Of a DNA stretch of 5,724 bases, positions 1-5,724 are shown in pieces. The stretch comes from Acetobacteraceae bacterium. Lineage in GTDB: Bacteria; Pseudomonadota; Alphaproteobacteria; Acetobacterales; Acetobacteraceae. Position 1 is the stretch's first letter; the number at the start of each line of letters is the position of its first letter. A program made the translations under genes and the position numbers. The notes below the pieces were generated by a model. It was not told the origin of the DNA. It saw only the letters and a list, made by a program, of their open reading frames with translations, and did no database searches. The stretch is from NCBI GenBank assembly GCA_020853405.1, contig JADYYZ010000536.1, positions 1-5,724 of the forward strand. The letters run 5' to 3'.

Positions 1-1
1 C

Positions 2-283
2 GTGCGGATCGACTACTGCTGGGGCGGCATCGTCGATATGACCGCCGACCGCCTGCCGCGTGCCGGTGAGCACGAGGGCATGCACTATGCCATGGGCTTT
101 TCCGGGCACGGCGCGCAGATGTCGGTGCATATGGGCCAGGTGATGGCACGGGTGATGGGCGGCGATGCCGCTGCCAACCCGTTCCGCGACCTTGCCTGGC
201 CGGCGATTCCCGGGCATTTCGGCCCGCCCTGGTTCCTGCCTGCCGTCGGCCTTTATTACCGCTGGAAGGACTGGATCAGCTGA
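2..283 (+). CDS. FAD-dependent oxidoreductase (DAO family), C-terminal fragment
   Basis: Partial gene: the reading frame is open from the left edge, so the true start and the N-terminal Rossmann FAD-binding fold lie outside the window; the GTG at position 2 is just an in-frame codon. About 93 C-terminal residues are visible. They carry the usual end of glycine/D-amino-acid oxidase-like flavoenzymes (the group with gamma-glutamylputrescine oxidase PuuB): a WGG segment at fragment residues 7-9, TADRLPRAG around 14-22, and the FSGHG loop at 33-37, which in this family lies against the FAD, followed by a helix (MSVHMGQVMARVM). The tail IPGHFGPPWFLP then YYRWKD is typical of a subgroup I recognise from alphaproteobacteria. 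Such enzymes oxidise the C-N bond of amines or amino acids in the cytoplasm; the substrate cannot be told from this end. It converges on the transporter operon and its last 8 bp overlap the ATPase gene's 3' end. Family call is firm, substrate unknown. Confidence 0.
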   Translation: MRIDYCWGGIVDMTADRLPRAGEHEGMHYAMGFSGHGAQMSVHMGQVMARVMGGDAAANPFRDLAWPAIPGHFGPPWFLPAVGLYYRWKDWIS

Positions 284-2081
284 GGTCCGTCAGCTCGGTT
301 TCCTGCCGGTGGCAGGCGATCGAGCTGCCCTTCGACAGGGTGCGGACCGGCGGCCGCACCGTCTTGCAGGTGGGGTCGATGCGCACCGGGCAGCGCGGGA
401 AGAAGGCGCAGGCAGGGCCGGCGCGGCCGGCAATCGGCACCTCGCCTTCCGGCCGCGGCGGGCGGCTGTCCAGCCAGCCGGGGCGGAGTTCGGGGACCGA
501 GCTGAACAGCAGCTGCGCATAGGGGTGCCAGGGTGCGGTTTCGATCGCCTGGCGCGATCCCTGCTCGACCGTGCGCCCGGCATACAGCACCATCACTTCG
601 TCGCACACGGCGCGCACCGTGTGCAGGTCGTGGCTGATGAACATGTAGGAGACGCCGAGTTCGCGGCGGAGCTTGTGCATCAGCTCCAGGATCGCGGCCC
701 CGACCACGGTATCGAGCGCCGAGGTCACCTCGTCGCACAGGATCAGATCGGGCTCGGCGGCAAGCGCGCGCGCGAGGTTCACGCGCTGCTTCTGGCCGCC
801 GGAAAGCGCGCCGGGAAGGCGATCGGCGAGACGGGCCGGCAGCTGCACGAGATCGAGCAGCTCGAGGGTGCGCCGGCGCAGGGGCTCGCCCGACAGGCCG
901 TGGAATTTCCGGAGCGGCCGGCCGAGGATGCGCTGGATGCTGCGCGCCGGGTTGAGCGCGGTATCCGCGCTCTGGAACACCAGCTGCACCCGCCGCAGCT
1001 GGTCGGCGGTGCGGCCACCGATATCGGGCGCCAGCGCCGCACCGCCAAGCCGGACCGCACCGGCCGACCAGGGCAGCAGGCCAGCGACGACCCGCGCCAG
1101 CGTGCTCTTGCCGCAGCCGGACTCGCCGATCACCCCAAGGGCCGCCCCGCGCGGGATCCTGAGCGCGATGTCTTCCAGCACCGGCAGGCGGCCGTAGCCG
1201 GCCGACAGGCCCTCGACCTCCAGCAGCGCCTGCGCCGCCGGGTCGGGTGCGGCATCGCCGCGCGGCACCGGCCTTGCAGCCGCCAGCAGGCTTTGCGTGT
1301 ACGGGTTCTCGGGCTCGGTTATGATCTTCGGCGTCGGCCCGACCTCGCGGATGGTGCCGTCGCGCAGCACCGCGATGCGGTCGGCCATCTGCGCCACCAC
1401 CGCAAGGTCGTGGCTGACATAGACGCCGGTGGTGCCGCGCTCGCGCACCACGTGGCGGAAGGCGCGCAGCACCTCGATCTGGGTGGTGACGTCGAGCGCG
1501 GTCGTCGGCTCATCGAGGATCACGAGTTCCGGCTCGGCGATCAGCGCCATCGCTGCCATCAGCCGCTGCAGCTGCCCGCCCGAGACCTGGTGCGGGTAGC
1601 GCTCGCCGATATGATCCGGGTCGGGCAGCGCCAGGTCGCGGAACAGTTTACGCGCCTTGGCCTCGGCCTCCGCGACGCTGGAGGTGGCGTGGATGCGCGC
1701 GACCTCGGTGACCTGCGCCATGATGCTGCGAGCGGGGTTGAAGGCGGCCGCCGCCGACTGCGCCACGTAGGCGACGCGCCGGCCGCGGAGCGCCCGCAGC
1801 GCATGCGGCGCGAGCGACAGGATCTCGGTGCCGCCGACACTGATCCGGCCGCCGGAAATCCGGCAGCCGGGCCGCGCATAGCCCATCAGCGACAGCGCGA
1901 TCGTGGTCTTGCCCGACCCGGATTCGCCGATCAGCGCCAGCACTTCGCCCTTGCCGATGCGGAAGCTCGCGTCCTGCACGATGGATATGTCGCGCCCGTC
2001 GGCGGCCCTCGCGCTCACGCACAGACCTTCTACCTCGACCACCGGCGCACCGGTCGTGGCACCCGTTGCGATGCCTGCCAT
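276..2081 (-). CDS. Fused double ATPase of a peptide/opine-type ABC importer (DppD-DppF-like, GsiA-like layout)
   Basis: 601 residues holding two complete nucleotide-binding domains in one chain, about twice a single DppD or DppF. It sits at the inner face of the membrane and hydrolyses ATP to drive uptake through the two permeases encoded just upstream. NBD1 (about 14-270): Walker A GESGSGKTT 52-60, Q-loop Q108, signature VSGGQ 166-170, Walker B with D190 and catalytic E191, H-loop H224. NBD2 (about 287-530): Walker A GESGCGKST 319-327, Q-loop Q370, signature LSGGQ 426-430, Walker B D450/E451, H-loop H484. Both sites look catalytically intact. The end (about 515-590) is the oligopeptide/dipeptide C-terminal region, with cysteines at 558, 564, 572 and 590; NBD1 has no such extension. 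The ATG at 2081 overlaps the upstream permease stop by one base (TGATG), with GAGG (2089-2092) 7 nt before it. Last gene of the operon; its stop region overlaps the convergent oxidoreductase. Function firm, substrate not determined. Confidence 0.
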   Translation of the reverse strand: MAGIATGATTGAPVVEVEGLCVSARAADGRDISIVQDASFRIGKGEVLALIGESGSGKTTIALSLMGYARPGCRISGGRISVGGTEILSLAPHALRALRGRRVAYVAQSAAAAFNPARSIMAQVTEVARIHATSSVAEAEAKARKLFRDLALPDPDHIGERYPHQVSGGQLQRLMAAMALIAEPELVILDEPTTALDVTTQIEVLRAFRHVVRERGTTGVYVSHDLAVVAQMADRIAVLRDGTIREVGPTPKIITEPENPYTQSLLAAARPVPRGDAAPDPAAQALLEVEGLSAGYGRLPVLEDIALRIPRGAALGVIGESGCGKSTLARVVAGLLPWSAGAVRLGGAALAPDIGGRTADQLRRVQLVFQSADTALNPARSIQRILGRPLRKFHGLSGEPLRRRTLELLDLVQLPARLADRLPGALSGGQKQRVNLARALAAEPDLILCDEVTSALDTVVGAAILELMHKLRRELGVSYMFISHDLHTVRAVCDEVMVLYAGRTVEQGSRQAIETAPWHPYAQLLFSSVPELRPGWLDSRPPRPEGEVPIAGRAGPACAFFPRCPVRIDPTCKTVRPPVRTLSKGSSIACHRQETELTDLS

Positions 2082-2932
2082 CAGCCGGCCTCGCTCGCCT
2101 GGCTGCCGGAGATACTGTCGATCAGCAGGTTGACGCCGATCGTAAGCGTTGCGATCGCCAGCGCCGGCATCAGCACGGCGGGCGCTCCCTCATAGAGGCC
2201 GGTGAGGTTCTCGCGCACCAGCGACCCCCAGTCGGCGTTCGGCGGCTGCACGCCGAGGCCGAGGAACGAGAGGCCGGAAAGCAGCAGCACGATGAACACG
2301 AAGCGCAGGCCGAAATCGGCCAGCACCGGCCCGATGATGTTGGGCAGGATCTCCTCGCGCACGACGAAGAACGTGCCCTCGCCGCGGGCCCGCGCCACCC
2401 GCACGAAATCGAGCGCGTTCACCCCGACCGCGAGCGAGCGCGCGATGCGGAAGGCACCGGGGATGTAGATGATGCCCGCGGTCAGCACCAGCACCGGCAC
2501 CGACGAGCCGAACGCCGCCACCACCACCAGCGCGAACATTTTCGAGGGGATGGCAACCAGGGTGTCGATGCTGCGGCTGATCACGTTGTCGAGCCAACCG
2601 CCCCAGGCGGCAGCACTCATGCCCAGCAGCAGGCCGGAACCGCTGGCGATCACCGCCGCGGCAAGCGCCACCCCCACCGTGTAGCGGGCACCCCACAGGA
2701 TGCGGCTCAGCATGTCGCGGCCGAGATAGTCGCTGCCCAGCGGGAAGGCGGCGCTGATCGGGCTCAGTACATCCTCATCAACAATGGCGCCGGCATCGTG
2801 CGGGGCGATCAGCGGGCCGGCCAACGTCATGGCAACCCAGAACAGGGTGATCGCAAGGCCGAGCAGCGCAGCCGGGCCAGGCAGGCGCAAGCGGCGGGCG
2901 GGCGGCGCGTCGGGTTCGGTGGCGGGGGTCAT
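2081..2932 (-). CDS. ABC importer permease, DppC/OppC type
   Basis: 283-residue inner-membrane protein, normal length for the family, that pairs with the DppB-type permease to form the translocation path. A short cytoplasmic N-terminus rich in Pro and Arg precedes TM1 (about 20-43). The DppC hallmark PLGSDYLGRDMLSRILWG follows at 64-81 in the long periplasmic loop between TM1 and TM2. Further hydrophobic segments lie around 84-110, 130-157, 205-226 and 250-272. The coupling (EAA-like) loop spans about 175-197, with G184 and the L196-P197 ending, and docks onto the ATPase. LSFLGLGVQPPNADWG at 221-236 is another strong family marker. The chain ends in ISGSQASEAG rather than the more usual ending near a DPR motif, so the extreme C-terminus looks diverged. 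Its ATG overlaps the preceding gene's stop by 4 bp (ATGA), and only a weak GAGG (2944-2947) is seen 11 nt upstream, which suggests translational coupling. Confident as to family. Confidence 0.
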   Translation of the reverse strand: MTPATEPDAPPARRLRLPGPAALLGLAITLFWVAMTLAGPLIAPHDAGAIVDEDVLSPISAAFPLGSDYLGRDMLSRILWGARYTVGVALAAAVIASGSGLLLGMSAAAWGGWLDNVISRSIDTLVAIPSKMFALVVVAAFGSSVPVLVLTAGIIYIPGAFRIARSLAVGVNALDFVRVARARGEGTFFVVREEILPNIIGPVLADFGLRFVFIVLLLSGLSFLGLGVQPPNADWGSLVRENLTGLYEGAPAVLMPALAIATLTIGVNLLIDSISGSQASEAG

Positions 2933-3873
2933 CGGTGGCGCAGCCTCGGGTTGGCGGCGATCGCGATCATGTCGGCGGCGGTCACCAGGATGAGGTAGGC
3001 GGCGCAGAAGATCATCGCGCAGGCCTGCACCAGCGGCATGTCGCGGGTCGCCACCCCATCGACGAACAGTTTGGCGATGCCGGGATAGTTGAAGATGATC
3101 TCGATGATGATGACGCCGCCCAGCAGATAGGAAAGGCTGAGCGCGATGGCGTTGACGATCGGGCCGACCGCGTTCGGCAGCGCGTGCTGGAGCACCACGC
3201 GGATCGGCCCCGCCCCCTTCAGCACCGCCATCTCCACGTACGGTGCGCGCAGCTGGTCGATCACGGCGGCGCGCGTCATGCGTACCATCTGCGCCGTGAT
3301 CACGAAGGACAGCGACAGCACCGGCATCACGAACGCCCGCAGCAGCTGGCCGAACGAGGTGACCTCGGTGACCAGCGAGAGCGCCGACAGCCAGCGCAGA
3401 TGCACCGCGAACACCAGCACCGCCGCGGTCGCGACCAGGAACTCGGGCACCGAGACCAGGGACAGCGTCAGCATGCTGACGATGCGATCATAGAGCGACC
3501 CGCGCCACATCGCCGCGGTGATGCCGAAGCCGAGCGCCAGCGGCACCGCGACGATCGTGGTCGCGGCCGCCAGCATCAGCGAGTTCGGCAGGCGCGAGCC
3601 GATCAGCTGCGCCACCGGCACCTTGTTGACCAGCGAGATGCCCGGATCGCCGGTCAGCAGGCCGGCAAGCCAGTGCAGGTAGCGCAAGGGCGCCGGCAGA
3701 TCGAGCCCGAGCGAGGTGCGCAGGCCGGCGACCGCTTCGGGTGTCGCGGCCTGGCCGAGCAGCTCCTCGGCCACGTCGCCTGGCAGCAGCGCGGTAATCG
3801 CGAACACCGCAAGCGAGACGAACAGCAGCGAGACCGTGCCGACCGCCAGCCTGCCAAGCAGCAGTTTCAGCAT
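2929..3873 (-). CDS. ABC importer permease, DppB/OppB type
   Basis: 314 residues, standard length for a DppB-like inner-membrane permease. TM1 is about 9-30, directly followed by LPGDVAEELLG, the usual DppB periplasmic start (compare LPGDP in relatives). A periplasmic stretch contains LGLDLPAPLRYLHWLAGLL (55-73) and GDPGISLVNKVPV (75-87), both typical. Further membrane segments lie around 97-121, 130-157, 178-200, 237-260 and 281-306. The coupling loop is clear at 211-233: E214-M-A216, G220, then nine residues to H230 and L232-P233. FNYPGIAKLF at 261-270 is the common FxYPGxG-like signature before the last helix, with Ile-Ala in place of the usual Gly-region residues. The start is fixed by GGAGG (3882-3886) 8 nt upstream of the ATG. 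It is separated from the binding-protein gene by 134 bp, so it is the first gene of the tightly packed permease-permease-ATPase block. Confident as to family. Confidence 0.
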   Translation of the reverse strand: MLKLLLGRLAVGTVSLLFVSLAVFAITALLPGDVAEELLGQAATPEAVAGLRTSLGLDLPAPLRYLHWLAGLLTGDPGISLVNKVPVAQLIGSRLPNSLMLAAATTIVAVPLALGFGITAAMWRGSLYDRIVSMLTLSLVSVPEFLVATAAVLVFAVHLRWLSALSLVTEVTSFGQLLRAFVMPVLSLSFVITAQMVRMTRAAVIDQLRAPYVEMAVLKGAGPIRVVLQHALPNAVGPIVNAIALSLSYLLGGVIIIEIIFNYPGIAKLFVDGVATRDMPLVQACAMIFCAAYLILVTAADMIAIAANPRLRHR

Positions 3874-3881
3874 CGGCGCGA

Positions 3882-3886
3882 CCTCC
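3882..3886 (-). promoter_or_regulatory. Ribosome binding site of the DppB-type permease gene
   Basis: GGAGG on the minus strand, 8 nt before the ATG at 3873. It is the best ribosome site seen within the permease-ATPase block and fixes the start. It implies independent loading of ribosomes here, while the two genes downstream rely on overlapping stop/start codons. Confidence 0.
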
Positions 3887-3909
3887 GCTGCCGGTCGGGA
3901 TCAGGCCGG

Positions 3910-3934
3910 CGGCATGAGGTCTTGCCTCATGCCG
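3910..3934 (-). promoter_or_regulatory. Perfect 10-bp intergenic stem-loop (mRNA stabiliser/partial attenuator or operator)
   Basis: The arms CGGCATGAGG (3910-3919) and CCTCATGCCG (3925-3934) are exact reverse complements around a 5-nt loop (3920-3924). No T-run follows on the minus strand, so it is not a normal intrinsic terminator. Its place, after the binding-protein gene and 23 bp before the ribosome site of the first permease gene, fits the well-known pattern where a hairpin protects the upstream mRNA or limits read-through, so that binding protein is made in excess over membrane parts (as in malE-malF). A palindromic protein-binding site or a dispersed repeat element is the alternative. 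The structure is directly seen; the role is inferred. Confidence 0.
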
Positions 3935-4007
3935 AGGCGCCGAAGGTGCCCGCGCCGGATGGCGTGAGCCAGGCGGCCAGAGGCCGCCCCCGGTGATCGA
4001 GGGCGGA

Positions 4008-5576
4008 TCACGACTCCAGCCAGACGTGCTGGGCGAAGTCGAAGCCCATCAGGTTGCCGACCGGGATCGGTCGCAGCCCCTTGAGCTTGCTGGTGTGCCC
4101 GTCCAGCAGGTTCTGGAACACCGGAATGCCGATGCCGCAATGCTCGGCCACCAGCGTCTGCATCTCGGCATACATCGCCTTGCGCTTGTCGTTGTCGGTT
4201 TCCGCGCGCGCGAGCCCCAGCAGCTCGTCGAAGCGGGGGTTCTTCCAGCCGCTCTCGTTCCAGGGCGCATCCGACTTGAAGAACAGCGTGAACAGGATGT
4301 CGGCGCTGGGCCGCGGGTTGATCGCGCCGAAACCCAGCGGATGCTTGAACCAATGGTTCGCCCAATAGCCGTCGGCCGGCACGCGGCGCAGTTCGAGGTT
4401 GAGGCCGATCTTCTGGCCGCTCTGCTGCATCACCTGCGCCATGTCGATCGAGCCGGGAGCGGCGGTTGAACAGACCAGCGGCAGCGCGGCGCCGCCCACC
4501 CCCGACTTCTGGAAGTGGAATTTCGCGCGATCGAGGTCGTACGGCCGCTGCGCGAGATCCGGATAGAAGAAGCGGTTGCTGGGGTCGATCGGCTGGTCGT
4601 TGGCGATCACGCCGTGCCCGCGCAGCACTGCCTGGCGGATCTGCTGGCGGTCGAACAGATACTTCATCGCCAGCACGAAATCGGGGTTGTTGGCGGGCGC
4701 CTGGTCCACCCGCATCACCAGGTTGGTGTAGTAGCCGGCGCGGGTTTCGAAGATGCCGAAGCCCTGCGCCTGGTTGATCCGCCGGACCGACCGGGGATCG
4801 ACGCCCGCCATCAGCTGGATGTCGCCCGACAGCAGCGCGTTCACGCGGGCCTGTTCGTCGGGGATGCCGATGAACTCGACCTCGTCGAGATAGGGCTTGC
4901 CGGCCTGCCAGTAGTTGGGGTTGCGGGTCGCGATCGAGCGCACGCCCGGCGAGAATTCCTTGCACAGGAACGGGCCGGTGCCGTTCGCGGTCGCGAAGTC
5001 GGTGGTGCCATCCCTGATGATGTGGAAATGGAACGTGCCCAGCACCACCGGCAGGTCGGCGTTCGGCGCCTCCAGCGTGATCCGCACCGCGTTCGGGCCG
5101 TCCGCCGTGATCGTGCTCATCTGCATCGCGAGCGAGCGCGCGCGCGACGCCGTGGCGGGGTCCTTGTGGCGGCTGAGCGAGAACACCACGTCGGCAGGCG
5201 TCAGTGGCTTGCCGTCGTGGAAGGTGACGCCGGGCCGCAGGCGGAACACCCAGTCCTTGGCGTTCGTGGTCTCCCAGCTTTCGGCCAGCGCCGGCTGCGG
5301 TGTCAGGCTTTCGTCCAGCGTCGCAAGCGGGTTGTAGAACATGTTGCAGCGCGCGTAGTCGGTCGACAGCGACTGCTTCGCCGGGTCGAGCGTGTCGGCG
5401 GTCGAGGTCGAGGTGCCGGAGACGCGGATTTTGCCGCCGCGCTTCGGCGTACCGGCCTGGGCGTGTGCCCGGTTCGCGCCGCCTGCGGCCATCGCACCGC
5501 CCGCCATCAGGCCAAGCGCCGTGCGCCTGCTGATGGAAGAAAGCGGGCCGGATGCGTCGAACAAGGATCCCGTCAT
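4008..5576 (-). CDS. Periplasmic solute-binding protein, family 5 (DppA/OppA-like), Tat-like signal
   Basis: 522 residues, normal size for an SBP_bac_5 protein, which captures the solute in the periplasm and hands it to the permeases. The N-terminus has twin arginines in SRRTALG (16-22), a hydrophobic stretch LGLMAGGAMAAGG (21-33) and a likely cleavage site AHA|Q after residue 39, which suggests export by Tat rather than Sec. The mature part begins with GGKIRVSG (47-54). Family hallmarks: PALAESWE (95-102), then WVFRLRPGVTFHDGKPLTP (109-127) and ADVVFSLSR (128-136), GTGPF (199-203) and RNPNYW (218-223). Towards the end APWNESGW (437-444) and DKRKAMYAEMQ (463-473) match a subgroup often found near amine-metabolism genes. 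Mature cysteines are at 77, 205, 369 and 480. The start is supported by AGGAG 6 nt upstream and by the complete signal peptide. It follows the aminotransferase gene by 67 bp. The ligand is not known: family 5 binds peptides, opines, nickel, glutathione and others. Confidence 0.
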   Translation of the reverse strand: MTGSLFDASGPLSSISRRTALGLMAGGAMAAGGANRAHAQAGTPKRGGKIRVSGTSTSTADTLDPAKQSLSTDYARCNMFYNPLATLDESLTPQPALAESWETTNAKDWVFRLRPGVTFHDGKPLTPADVVFSLSRHKDPATASRARSLAMQMSTITADGPNAVRITLEAPNADLPVVLGTFHFHIIRDGTTDFATANGTGPFLCKEFSPGVRSIATRNPNYWQAGKPYLDEVEFIGIPDEQARVNALLSGDIQLMAGVDPRSVRRINQAQGFGIFETRAGYYTNLVMRVDQAPANNPDFVLAMKYLFDRQQIRQAVLRGHGVIANDQPIDPSNRFFYPDLAQRPYDLDRAKFHFQKSGVGGAALPLVCSTAAPGSIDMAQVMQQSGQKIGLNLELRRVPADGYWANHWFKHPLGFGAINPRPSADILFTLFFKSDAPWNESGWKNPRFDELLGLARAETDNDKRKAMYAEMQTLVAEHCGIGIPVFQNLLDGHTSKLKGLRPIPVGNLMGFDFAQHVWLES

Positions 5577-5582
5577 TCTGCT

Positions 5583-5587
5583 CTCCT
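5583..5587 (-). promoter_or_regulatory. Ribosome binding site of the solute-binding protein gene
   Basis: AGGAG on the minus strand inside a purine-rich run, 6 nt before the ATG at 5576. It supports this start over the internal Met at residue 23, which would cut off the twin-arginine motif. Confidence 0.
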
Positions 5588-5643
5588 CTCTGTCTGCTGG
5601 CCGCCGGTCGCGGCCCTGTTGTATTCCGTTGCGTTCCCGGTTC

Positions 5644-5724
5644 TCAGCCGCCGGCGTCGGCCAATGCCGCCCCCAGCATAGCCATTGCCTCGTCCAGCTG
5701 CGCCTCGGTCGTGACCAAAGGTGC
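5644..5724 (-). CDS. Probable class III (PLP) aminotransferase, last 26 codons
   Basis: Partial gene running in from the right edge, stop TGA at 5644-5646. The visible 26 residues begin APLVTTEAQLDEAMAML and end ALADAGG. The pattern (PPL-V/I-T-x-E-x-Q/E-LDEA-hydrophobic-x-x-L-x-x-A-L) is the characteristic C-terminus of class III aminotransferases such as omega-amino acid/GABA, acetylornithine and glutamate-1-semialdehyde-type enzymes, where it follows the small domain. Everything that would prove it (the PLP lysine, cofactor pocket) is outside the window, so the call rests on this short tail alone. It is on the same strand as the transporter and 67 bp upstream of the binding-protein gene, so it is probably the preceding gene of the same operon. 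An amino-group-transferring enzyme there fits the oxidoreductase at the other end. Moderately confident in the family, not in the substrate. Confidence 0.
   Translation of the reverse strand, partial: APLVTTEAQLDEAMAMLGAALADAGG

Larger units (their letters stand above)
3874..4007 (-). other. Intergenic region between binding-protein and DppB-type permease genes
   Basis: This 134-bp gap is the longest non-coding stretch of the operon. Read on the minus strand it holds, in order: a GC-rich segment just after the binding-protein stop that can form alternative small stems (3972-4006), the strong stem-loop at 3910-3934, and the GGAGG ribosome site of the permease gene. I see no convincing small ORF and no clear -35/-10 pair. 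Confidence 0.

Noticed and set aside
165..2195. 676-residue plus-strand open frame opposite the ATPase gene
   Set aside because: Composition is Arg/Ala/Gly/His-rich with no recognisable domain, and it lies antisense to a gene with full ABC motifs; it is a by-product of GC-rich codon use.
3910..3934. Stem-loop as an intrinsic transcription terminator
   Set aside because: No T-run follows on either strand, and the downstream permease genes need read-through from the binding-protein gene.
2066..3996. Long plus-strand open frames (2066-2998 and 2935-3996) rich in His, Gln, Arg and Asp
   Set aside because: They are antisense images of the hydrophobic permease codons; no domain, and no ribosome site that I could support.
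3901..4965. 354-residue minus-strand frame overlapping the binding-protein gene and the gap
   Set aside because: Out of frame with the real gene, Arg/Pro/Gly-rich and without domain features; it reads through the intergenic stem-loop only by lack of stops.
5599..5615. Small inverted repeat GGCCGC/GCGGCC with a 5-nt loop upstream of the binding-protein gene
   Set aside because: Only 6 bp, GC-only and without a T-run; expected by chance at this base composition. No convincing promoter was seen in the 67-bp gap either.
4515..5681. 388-residue plus-strand open frame opposite the binding-protein gene
   Set aside because: No family features, and the opposite strand has a complete family 5 binding protein with signal peptide and ribosome site.
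1..5724. CRISPR array, tRNA/rRNA, insertion sequence or phage genes
   Set aside because: No regular repeats, cloverleaf-like sequence, transposase motif or terminal repeats were found; coding density is filled by the transport operon.

Overview
This is a GC-rich window that looks like an alphaproteobacterial chromosome, plausibly Acetobacteraceae/Rhodospirillales. That placement is an inference from base composition, the Tat-like secretion signal and general protein style, and is not proven. Almost all of it is one minus-strand transport operon of the peptide/opine/nickel (Dpp/Opp/Gsi) ABC importer class, flanked by the ends of two nitrogen-metabolism enzymes.

Layout. At the left edge (2-283, plus) is the C-terminal end of an FAD-dependent amine/amino-acid oxidoreductase of the DAO fold. 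It converges on the operon, and its stop codon overlaps the end of the last operon gene. The minus-strand operon, read right to left, runs: the last 26 codons of a probable class III (PLP) aminotransferase (5644-5724); a 67-bp gap; a periplasmic family 5 solute-binding protein with a Tat-like signal (4008-5576); a 134-bp gap carrying a strong stem-loop; a DppB-type permease (2929-3873); a DppC-type permease (2081-2932); and a fused double ATPase with both nucleotide-binding domains in one chain (276-2081). The last three genes overlap by 4 bp and 1 bp, so they are almost certainly translationally coupled.

How the parts fit. The binding protein would capture a small amine-, amino-acid- or peptide-like solute in the periplasm. 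The two permeases form the channel, and the fused ATPase supplies both ATP sites. The aminotransferase upstream and the FAD oxidoreductase opposite are enzyme types that remove amino groups, so the locus reads as an uptake-and-catabolism island for an amino compound. The actual substrate cannot be read from the sequence.

I found no mobile element, CRISPR array, RNA gene or phage-like feature, and no evidence for a new kind of system. The points most worth a second look are the intergenic stem-loop between binding protein and permease genes, the short aminotransferase tail at the right edge, and the four-cysteine motif at the end of the fused ATPase.
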